The notes below the pieces were generated by a model that was not told where the DNA came from, did no database searches, and saw only the letters and a program-made list of their open reading frames with translations. A program made the translations under genes and the position numbers. DNA of 64,000 nt. It comes from Aureobasidium sp. EXF-3400 (taxonomy: Eukaryota > Ascomycota > Dothideomycetes > Dothideales > Saccotheciaceae). The stretch spans positions 35,248 through 99,247 of the forward strand of contig SWBL01000184.1 in the NCBI GenBank assembly GCA_024195585.1, in the 5' to 3' direction. Shown here one piece after another: positions 56,145-64,000 of this stretch. The number at the start of each line of letters is the position of its first letter. Position 1 is the stretch's first letter.

Positions 56145-56807
56145 GGCAACGACCCCTTCGACCCCAGGGAGCAGTGTGATATTAAATTGGTCGTCGGCAG
56201 AAGCTAGACCGGGTCGAGTCGAGCAGATGGCAAGTCGGAGGATTGGGAGATGGTCTCGACTTTGTTGTGCATGCGTGGTCGCTGCCTCTCCCCTTAGGCT
56301 TTCCGACCCCGATCAGATTAGATAACCCCCGAAGCTCTCCTCTCCGCTGTTTCTCATCCAACTTTCAGGAAACGCATTCACAACGACGAACATCTCTTAT
56401 ATCAGCGACGCATCACCCATTATGACTGTGCATATATAACCGAATTGATCTATGATTCGCCTGCTGCCCATCACTTACGTACCAGCAGAAGACCTGTTAG
56501 TCTAGCATCGACTCCGCTGGTAGCCGTCGCTGCATCGATCACACGCCAAATTATTCTACGTCATTCTCTCATTTCCAGATGTTTGATCCGGCGCTTCCTC
56601 AAAGTAGTTTGCAGGTAGTTATTTTTCCAATGAACATCTCTCATTCGTTGTTCCTATAGACGGTCGCATCCTAGTAATCTACTATATCTCGCCCTTTGAA
56701 TTCTTTCGACCCTGTGTTTGTCGCTCTAACCTAGCAGAAAGACTTTCTGGCGCGACTCCTGAAAACACCCACGCCAGCTACTTGGCCTGCATACCAATAT
56801 CTTCAGC
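56145..56807. other. divergent intergenic region APL4 / sterol acyltransferase
   Basis: Bidirectional promoter, pyrimidine-rich on the plus strand. A TATATAA lies near 56433 but is far from either start codon. No coding sequence. Confidence 0.55.
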
Positions 56808-58599
56808 ATGGCAACTTCGACCAGCAGCGACATAAATGGCATACCCATTCAACAACCAAAGCCGCGCCATCCAAGCTCACACCCCATTCGCGCATACCAC
56901 GAGGATGCTGTGATTGCTTCTTCACCATCCCCTTCCGGGTACGCCTACGCTCTGACCGCATTTCTTCGTCGTGGACAAGACACCTGACTGGCTTCTAGTG
57001 AATCAAGTACACCTGGCCCAGGTACACCTGCGAATGCTCCGCCCTCGGTCAAGGCAACCTCGTCGGCTCGCAAACAGGTCCGCGCAGAGCAAAAGAGAGC
57101 CTTCCCAAGGATACAATATGCCGCTCGTTACAGTCACTTCGACCCTCGATCCGAATACTCAAACTTCAGGGGCTTTTTTGTCCTCTTCTGGATCGCCTTG
57201 ACCATCATGGTCCTTACAACCATGTTGCGCAACCTGAAAGAGACGGGCTACCCTCTGAGCATGCGCCAGTGGGGATTGTTTACAAAGAACATTTACGAGA
57301 TGGCCATCATCGACTTGATCATGGTTGCTAGCACCGGCATAAGTATGCCTTTGAACAAAGAATTCAAGAACAGCAAGGGCTGGCTTCAGTGGAGACACCA
57401 GGGCATGAACGTTCAGATCGTTTTCCAAGCCTGTTGGCTATTGCTGTGGGTGTCCTGGCCCTTTGTTCGCGACTGGACGTGGACTGCCCAGGTCTTCTTT
57501 ACTCTGCATCTTCTCGTCATGTTTATGAAGATGCATTCGTATGCTTTCTACAATGGTCATCTCGCAAACACCCTACAACGTCTATCTGCTCTCGACAATC
57601 CTGCTGCAGATGCCTCCACTGCTGCTGCAGTCAAGTACCCCTCGTCGAAGACTCCAATCGCCGATATTAACGACGAACTGAAAGAAGAAGAGACGGCACA
57701 GGCAGATTCTCTGACACAATTGCGCGAAGACTTGGCCATGGAACTGGTATCTCCCTTCGGTCGTCTGACATACCCTCAGAACCTTACGGTCGCCAACTAC
57801 TTCGATTTCCTGCTCTGTCCCACACTTTGTTACGAACTCGAATATCCCCGTACGGGCTCGCGTTCTTATCTCGAAATCTTCTGGAAATCTCTAGCAGTCT
57901 GTGGAATTATCTTCTTGCTTACCATCACTTCTGAGGAGTTCATCATTCCTGTGCTTGCCGAATCTGCCGAGAGGCTGGAACATCAGCACAACTGGCACGA
58001 GGGAAGTCTGGTCTTTGCAGAAACAGTCAGCAGACTGTTGTTTCCTTTTATGGTTGCTTTCTTGTTGGTCTTTCTCGTCATCTTTGAATATCTCCTCGGT
58101 GCTTTTGCAGAGATCACATGTAAGTCTAAGACCTTCTACTGCTGGCGAGAAGCGTTTTCTGACTTTCTCCAGGCTTCGCCGACAGGCAGTTCTATTCAGA
58201 CTGGTGGAACAGTCTCGATTGGCTCGAGTTCTCTCGTGAATGGAACGTTCCAGTCCATCATTTTTTCCGTCGTCATGTCTATTCGGCATCCCGCAACACC
58301 ATGTCCCGTCCCGTGGCCACCTTCATCACCTTCCTGGTCTCTAGTATAGCACACGAGTTGGTCATGGGTTGCATCACTCGCAAATTCCGTGGGTACGGCT
58401 TCGTTGCGATGATGTTGCAGATGCCGATAGTCTTGGTCCAGCGCAGCCCATGGATCCGCAACAGGACCATTCTCAACAACGTCCTGTTCTGGTGCAGTAT
58501 GATCCTGGGTTTGAGCATGGTAGGTTCCATCTTTTTCTCCACTCTTCTTATGGTTGCTGACTTTCATGGCAGATTTGCGCATTGTACGTATTGGTGTAG
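56808..58599 (+). CDS. ARE2: sterol O-acyltransferase (ACAT/ARE type, MBOAT family)
   Basis: Endoplasmic-reticulum membrane enzyme that esterifies sterols with fatty acyl-CoA for lipid-droplet storage. Exons 56808-56938, 56999-58119, 58173-58519 and 58573-58599 give 541 residues. A disordered, Pro/Ser-rich cytosolic N-terminus is followed by RYSHFDPRSEYSNFRGFFVL, the family's entry to the first helix. The middle has several helices and an acidic loop (NDELKEEETAQ). Catalytic region: CFADRQFYSDWWNSLDWLEF contains the FYxDWWN motif, and SSIAHELVMG carries the active-site histidine. The last exon adds only eight residues (ICALYVLV). The symbol is by family; ARE1 and ARE2 cannot be told apart here. 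The stop is 69 bases from the SEN15 stop on the other strand. Confidence 0.93.
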
Positions 58600-58668
58600 A
58601 TGCAGTCGAATTTGGTACCCAGATTTTCCAGGCCTCAAATCGGTCACTCCACTCCACAATTGCATAGC

Positions 58669-59373
58669 TCAGTTTTGGCGAGGCTTGACAATTCCATCGT
58701 GAACAATGTAATAGACAATCGTGCTGTCGTCGTCTACTGTAGCCAGCACGACCCTCTTCTTGTCTCTCCACTTGTTCTCCTTCTGCTCTTCCTCGTCCTC
58801 TTCATCATCCTCGTTGGACGGAGGCATGATGCCAACCTTCTCAAACACTTCTGCGAAGCGCCTCAGCGTCCACTTTTCGCGCAAGTGGCTTGGCAACACC
58901 CATTCTCTTTCTGCCTTGACCTCGCCCAATCCAGTCTTTCCTTGTGCCTTTTGTGTTTGTAGCAGCGCGATTTGCTCGTCGGGATGGATGTATAGTCGTT
59001 GTGGAGGCAGGCCGCTGACCATGGGTCGTGGGAGGGGAGTCGAGTCGATGGGAGAGGTGTCGTGAACGCGCAGACCGGTCCATAGATGTTGGTGCTCGAG
59101 ATTGTGGGCGATTTGAACAGCGAGGTTGGTCAAGTGCTGCGGATGCGACGACTTCGAGGACGAGGTTATGAGGAGGGTTTGGAGAGCTGAGAGCTGCGGC
59201 TCGTTTGAGTTGTTGACGTCTGTTGTCATCTTAAGTGTTCTTTCTACAGCCTTTGCGAAAGTATCAATAAGGATGACTTGAGGTTGCCCAGGTTCACGCG
59301 TGGAAAATTGTTTCTCGAACTGCTGCAGGGCAATTTCTGGTGGCCAAAGCTTCACGTGGGGTCTTTGGATCAT
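58669..59373 (-). CDS. SEN15: tRNA-splicing endonuclease subunit Sen15
   Basis: Structural subunit of the SEN complex that excises introns from pre-tRNAs. One exon; 234 residues from 59373, or 186 if the internal ATG at 59229 (MTTDVNN) is the start. Family signs: NLAVQIAHNLEHQHLWTGLRV (helix that begins the Sen15 domain), GLPPQRLYIHPDEQIALL, REWVLPSHLREKWTLRRFAEVF, an acidic loop rich in Glu/Asp, and the final strand pair KRVVLATVDDDSTIVYYIV ending HDGIVKPRQN. The last block is highly characteristic of Sen15. There is no catalytic triad, as expected. Confidence 0.88.
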   Translation of the reverse strand: MIQRPHVKLWPPEIALQQFEKQFSTREPGQPQVILIDTFAKAVERTLKMTTDVNNSNEPQLSALQTLLITSSSKSSHPQHLTNLAVQIAHNLEHQHLWTGLRVHDTSPIDSTPLPRPMVSGLPPQRLYIHPDEQIALLQTQKAQGKTGLGEVKAEREWVLPSHLREKWTLRRFAEVFEKVGIMPPSNEDDEEDEEEQKENKWRDKKRVVLATVDDDSTIVYYIVHDGIVKPRQN

Positions 59374-59689
59374 GACGATGGTAGAGATAAACTAGGGTGG
59401 ATTTTATGTACATTATCATTTGACTTCATGTGCAATGTAGAGTAACTACTTCGTAACTCATGATAGAATTCTCAAGGGAGAAAGGTAGGGAAATGGTCAG
59501 AAACGCCTTGCCGGGCCGCATCAGTGCTCCCAGCTCTTCCATGCTATTGCCTTTGGGTATCGATTGAAACAGATCATGAACATGACCAAAGCGAGAGAAT
59601 AATCAAACCCCAAGGGTAAACGCCAAATATGTGCTTCGAGCAAGTATTCTTGCTTCCTGGCCTTCTTTCGTCTATTCGTCTCCAGCACC
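59374..59689. other. intergenic
   Basis: Short spacer between two minus-strand genes; SEN15 promoter. Nothing recognised. Confidence 0.55.
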
Positions 59690-60526
59690 TTAGCGACTAT
59701 GTCGCTGCCTCCACCTTCTTTGCAGTTCTTCTGCTCGTCTCTTTGCTTCAATCCGGTTCTTGTTTTGCATCTCGGCCTGGCTCTGCTCGTAGTCGGGAAG
59801 CTCATCTGCTGGCGGAGGCTCGTCATCGTAAACGTGGGCTTGCCATGCATACGGTTCAGTCTCGAGTCGCTCTTGCCATACATTCGGTCCCTGACGAACA
59901 AATGCAGGACTTCGGGGTTGAGGCTGTCTGATTGGTAGATGGGGTGTGGAGTGTGACGGTACAGGATGGTGTGCAAGCGTAGTGTTGGTATACGAGCTGT
60001 ACGCTCGTGCGTTCTGTGGCCGTTGTTGTGGTTGTGAGTACTCTAGTCGTGGTTGTAGTTGTTGATCGCGCCATGACGGCGCATCGCCGAATGAGCGGTG
60101 TAGAGGTGAGTCTGGGGTAAATCCAGAGGTCGCTGCAACGAAAAGCGTCAAGTCCATGTCGCTCGAGAACTCGTTCTCACTGCATCGTCTGTCGGCTGGC
60201 AAAGGTTCCGTATCTTGGGTCGGTTGGTCCTCGCGATTTCGGTCTTGGAAGGCCGGCTGACTGAGGCAGCGGGGTCCAGGGTTATGAACTGGTGCTACTC
60301 TCCCTTGGTATTCCGTGAAAGAAGGCACAGAGTTTTGAGAGTGTATTTGGGGTCTGATGTTACGAAATTGCGGGTGATATTGGTTCATTGGCGGGGGGTG
60401 ATATTGTTGTGATGGGTATCCGGGGACGTCGTCCTGGTATTGTGATTCGTTCCTATAGTAGCTCTCATGCGTGTTCGTCTCTGTCCAGCGATCACGCGGC
60501 AGAGACCAGTCTGAGTTGGGGTCCAT
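59690..60526 (-). CDS. disordered hypothetical protein with conserved basic C-terminal helix
   Basis: A 278-residue protein from the ATG at 60526 (MDPNSDWSLPRDRW); an in-frame ATG at 60625 would add 33 residues. Most of it is Gln/Pro/His/Ser-rich and probably unstructured. The last 45 residues are different: an acidic-proline segment DDEPPPADELPDYEQSQAEM followed by a highly charged helix (NRIEAKRRAEELQRRW). This ELPDYEQSQAEM plus basic helix pattern recurs at the C-terminus of uncharacterised fungal proteins, so the frame is likely real. Function unknown; the P-rich part could bind SH3 or WW domains (inference). Confidence 0.65.
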   Translation of the reverse strand: MDPNSDWSLPRDRWTETNTHESYYRNESQYQDDVPGYPSQQYHPPPMNQYHPQFRNIRPQIHSQNSVPSFTEYQGRVAPVHNPGPRCLSQPAFQDRNREDQPTQDTEPLPADRRCSENEFSSDMDLTLFVAATSGFTPDSPLHRSFGDAPSWRDQQLQPRLEYSQPQQRPQNARAYSSYTNTTLAHHPVPSHSTPHLPIRQPQPRSPAFVRQGPNVWQERLETEPYAWQAHVYDDEPPPADELPDYEQSQAEMQNKNRIEAKRRAEELQRRWRQRHSR

Positions 60527-63419
60527 CTGTGACCATGAATCTCTGGTTACGTCACAGTATAGGTGGTGGTGTTTCGCGGGGCATGTCCAATATGGAGATG
60601 GTTGATGGGTTCGATTCCGGTTCATGAGTGGGATGCATACAATGCGACAATGTTTGGTGAATTAGTATGGCTGCCGAGTGGATTCGATGTCCAGGTGTTG
60701 GTATGTGGAGGCGGAGTACAGGATCTGAAAAGCCACGGGAAGCAGGGTAAGCCGACCTTGCATCTTAGATAAGGTGACAAGGTAAGCAAGCAACAAGGAA
60801 AAGGCAAATCGACATGACCAAACTAGCTCGTCGACGGTGGGCTTGTGGTTTTTAAGAATACGAAACAAGCCGTGCACACCGCAAACGTACGAGGGTACGC
60901 TAGAGCCAAACAGTCAAGCAAATGCGGATTTGATTGATGGGATCGAGACCAGTTCCTGATGTTACGAGACCTGACGGAGCTGACGGTCAAGATGAGCGCC
61001 GATGATCCTTGCGGTCTTGTGGTCCGGGAGCCAGCAAACAAGTCGGTCGAAGTGCCTGACTCTGCTTGTGTCGGACGAGCAAGTGGGCGTTGACAAGAAT
61101 AGACCACTTTTACCTCCTCACACGTCAAAGGTCAGCCTTAGACTTGCTGGATAACCAAAGTCAATCAGCAAAAATCTCGTCGCAGGAACGACTCGTTCGG
61201 GAAGAGATGCCGACCGGTGCATACGGTATGCTCTGGGCGAGAGCCTTTAGGCTTCGGGTGCTTCGCTTCTGAACACGGCGACTTGAAGAAGTGTGGATGA
61301 GCTGTGGTCTAAAAATATCTTCTTCACTTGGCACATCGTAAATCGTCTTGGATCCACCAACCGGAGCCGCAAGACTAACGGTCAGTCAATAGAAGAGCCA
61401 TCCGTCAAAGCAATAGCTGACTCTTATTCTGCTGCTAATTAAACCTTCTTGCTCGTGCCATCACTGCCGTGGCAGTATTTAACGGCCTGAGTCCTACAGG
61501 CAGCTTACATATGTCGGATCTCGCTCTCCATTGACGTTGCCTACCTACTTGGACCGCAATCTCAATAGACAGACCTGGATTGTGCCGCACGGTGCTTTGA
61601 GCAGGTGCTCCGAAGCCGATCCATGTCCAGCCATCTCTCTCCACCGTTCAGCTAGACAACCCATGATGATAGGGTGACCCTGGTTGTAATTCAGCATCCC
61701 AATACTTGTCGTTCATGACGAAGACATCATGAGCTCGTATTCTCATACGTCTGTGGTGCTGTGAAAGAACAATTCGTGAACCCGTGGTACTCATCCCCAG
61801 CCGGGTTTCGACTAGTGTAGACTTCGAAAGGACGAATGTGTGACAACAACATATATTGGTCGTGGAACACGAACACGGACATTCTGTGAAGGACCAAATT
61901 CATACTTCCAATCCGTGGACAGGATACAGAAATCGAGGTCCGCTAACTTGCACGAGCCTCAATGAGTGGACCGAGTTGATAGATAGATAACTCAGTATCA
62001 TTTTGTAGGTGGTCGAAGCTCTCGAAATGCCTATGGAGTTCTAGACCCTCTACACCTATCTGCCGCCGAAGGCAATACTGTGATTGAAGCAGTCTCGAGG
62101 ATGCAGGATATGTTCTTAAACATCCTTATAGAGCGTGCAGCGGAACATCGATGACTGAGATCGAATATGGAAGAGATTGGGACTGGCATCATCGAGATAC
62201 GAATTGATGGTAATGCTCAAAGCAATACACGATACAGATACTCCCCAGCAGAAGCTCATGAACGAACTGCCGCTGAGACAACTCGGCAACCGAACCCGGT
62301 TGTACAACTTGATCCACAGGCAAATATACATCCAACACAGCACATTTTGACCTGTAGACTACCAATGCGATCATGACTTACATAGGAATACTGGACACTG
62401 GTTGTTGCACAACCTGTTCAAGTCAATGCTGATCGAGGTACGCCATGCGCTTGATCGCCTGTCTCATCGATAATACGGCCCACGAGTCCTGCCTCTCTAG
62501 ATGGGTTTCAAAGAAGGATCTCACCGTTCACCTGGATGTGCGTACGGTTGATGGTCGCGCCGGGGAAGGTTTTCCAGAGGAAGCGTTGTTGAACGCCTCT
62601 CAATGTGGAGAACGACGCACGGTGCACACGATTCGTCAATTTCTCTGAGGCTTCCGGTTGACGGGCCAAAGGCTCGAGCCGCGGCAAGCAGGTCGGTCTT
62701 TGCTCTGCGGTGCCAGAAGTCGCGCTCATGGACAGCATGTGTGCGCATATCCAGAGAAGTGTCATTTGTAAAGAGCCAAGGTCAACAGAAGCTGTGACCG
62801 CCAGGTGTGGAGCATCGAATCTGGGGACACGGGCGTGCAATTCTTTCATGTGAAGATAGACAGCTCCAGCATGCGAATTGGACCAGTGAAAGAGACAACA
62901 GCTGGTGCTTGATCAAACTTGGCGGCAGTGAACACATACTGAGGATTAGAGCAATCTGTGATGGTGGTATACATGTAGCTTGGCACGGGCGAGGAGGAGA
63001 TTGAAGCGGAAGAATTGATTGTTTACCTGCTTGCTGCAGCTGAAGATAAGCGTAGATCGTCGGCTTCTGGAAGAAGACAACATTGAATGCAGTCCGAGGC
63101 AAGTGACGTGAAGCTGCTTGGTCGAGTCCAGGTCCCAACTCAGAGGACCCAAAAGATTCACTTGAGCAACAAAAAAGCAATAAACAAGTGAGTTGACGGT
63201 GTTGAGGAATCGACTCTTCCAGGTGAAGGCAAGAACTGTTGAAGTTGGGGAAGGTGCGAGCGTGAAATTCCCGAGCTCCTTCCGATTCGTGCCGCTTAGT
63301 GCGCTAAAAATTCTTAGCCGGCCCCCTTCTTATTTGAAGCTGCCTCTGCCATCCAACTTCTTCCCTTTCTCCATCCTCTCCTCTCTTTTTGTTTTATTTT
63401 CATTCAAAAAGATATCAAA
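60527..63419. other. gene-free stretch, about 2.9 kb
   Basis: The longest stretch with no recognised gene on the right side. Frames up to 130 codons on either strand lack domains, exon partners or protein-like composition. No repeats, transposon ends or RNA genes were recognised. The last 100 bases are the carrier gene promoter. Confidence 0.5.
63341..63400 (+). promoter_or_regulatory. pyrimidine-rich core promoter tract of the ADP/ATP carrier gene
   Basis: A CT-rich run (TCTTCCCTTTCTCCATCC...) ends about 20 bases before the start codon context ATCAAAATGGC. CT tracts just before the transcript start are usual in strongly expressed filamentous-fungal genes. Confidence 0.5.
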
Positions 63420-64000
63420 ATGGCTAACCAGGCTGATAAGACCGTGTTCGGCATGCCCGTAAGTTGCACCGCCCAGCTGTCGCTCGTTGTGCGGATTTGT
63501 TGAGCCCGCGCACTTCACACCTCGGAAACCACAGTCCTCGACAGATCGCTGCATCTAGCTACAAGCTCGTGGAGCCCACAGCTATCAATGCAACGATTGT
63601 GTCGCGATGGATCTGTGTGAAGGCGCACTCGATGAATTCACACTGCGCGCACCAGCGAGCTTATCTGTCCTTCAGCGCAGCTCACTAACAACCATCACAG
63701 GGCTTCGTTGTCGACTTCTTGATGGGTGGTGTTTCCGCCGCCGTCTCGAAGACCGCTGCTGCCCCCATTGAGCGCATCAAGCTTCTCATCCAGAACCAGG
63801 ATGAGATGCTTAAGGCTGGCCGCCTTTCGCACAAGTACGCCGGTATCTCCGACTGCTTCAAGCGCACCACTGCCGATGAGGGTGTCGTCTCTCTCTGGAG
63901 AGGTAACACTGCCAACGTCATCCGTTACTTCCCTACCCAGGCCTTGAACTTCGCTTTCCGCGACACCTACAAGTCCATGTTCGCCTACAAGAAGGAGCGT
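63420..64000 (+). CDS. AAC: ADP,ATP carrier protein, mitochondrial (3' part beyond window)
   Basis: Mitochondrial inner-membrane carrier that exchanges matrix ATP for cytosolic ADP. Exon 1 is 63420-63458 (13 codons ending FGMP). A 242-base intron follows, then exon 2 from 63701 runs past the window edge. Visible protein: [20 protein letters not shown], then [16 protein letters not shown], which contains the first mitochondrial-carrier signature P-x-[DE]-x-[KR]. [17 protein letters not shown] and [20 protein letters not shown] follow, highly specific to ADP/ATP carriers. The short N-terminus matches Aspergillus and Neurospora forms. C-rich wobble codon choice suits high expression. Two of the three carrier repeats are not visible. 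Confidence 0.96.

Noticed and set aside
60527..63419. search for a transposable element in the long gene-free stretch
   Set aside because: No transposase, reverse transcriptase or integrase residues in any frame, and no terminal repeats noticed by eye.

Overview
The window is nuclear DNA of a filamentous ascomycete (Pezizomycotina). The evidence is the many short introns (about 47-66 bases) with GTAAGT-type donors and CTAAC/CTGAC branch points, three Zn(II)2Cys6 regulators, fungal-only families (SAT4-type rhodopsin domain, DUF7702, an ApsA/Num1 cortical protein) and fungal lysine synthesis through saccharopine. A Dothideomycete is my best guess, but that is inference. Genes lie on both strands as unlinked single-gene units. 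There is no operon, no recognisable secondary-metabolite cluster and no intact transposable element.

Layout: 1-0.8 kb, a SAT4-type rhodopsin-domain membrane protein cut by the left edge; 0.8-4.4 kb, gene-poor with one probable broken gene; 4.5-9.1 kb, a Zn2Cys6 regulator convergent with a C2H2 zinc-finger protein; 9.6-12.4 kb, an oligopeptide transporter (OPT); 14.2-18.6 kb, a secreted alpha-carbonic anhydrase, a second Zn2Cys6 regulator and a DUF7702 membrane protein; 18.6-19.1 kb, scrambled relics of another OPT gene; 19.3-21.1 kb, an amino-acid permease; 21.8-27.0 kb, the large ApsA/Num1 nuclear-positioning protein; 28.1-31.1 kb, an isoprenylcysteine-methyltransferase-like protein and two tandem paralogous tiny membrane proteins; 31.8-34.2 kb, two convergent F-box proteins; 34.8-36.8 kb, VMS1; 37.5-43.1 kb, an unassigned secreted protein, a GABA/choline-type permease and a small cysteine-containing secreted protein; 43.2-45.0 kb, a glutathione S-transferase and a conserved hypothetical; 45.8-48.9 kb, divergent SER33 and LYS1; 49.5-52.5 kb, a third Zn2Cys6 regulator of 1000 residues; 53.4-58.6 kb, gamma-adaptin (APL4) divergent from a sterol O-acyltransferase (ARE); 58.7-60.5 kb, SEN15 and a disordered hypothetical; 60.5-63.4 kb, nothing recognised; 63.4 kb to the end, the ADP/ATP carrier, cut by the right edge.

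Most genes are housekeeping functions that do not form one pathway. The clearest functional link is the SER33-LYS1 pair: both make amino acids, and their shared 407-base promoter holds two perfect TGASTCA (Gcn4/CpcA) sites. The least explained items are the tandem small membrane protein pair at 29.3-31.1 kb and the OPT relic. Exon coordinates were read by eye from splice signals, reading-frame continuity and family consensus, not computed.
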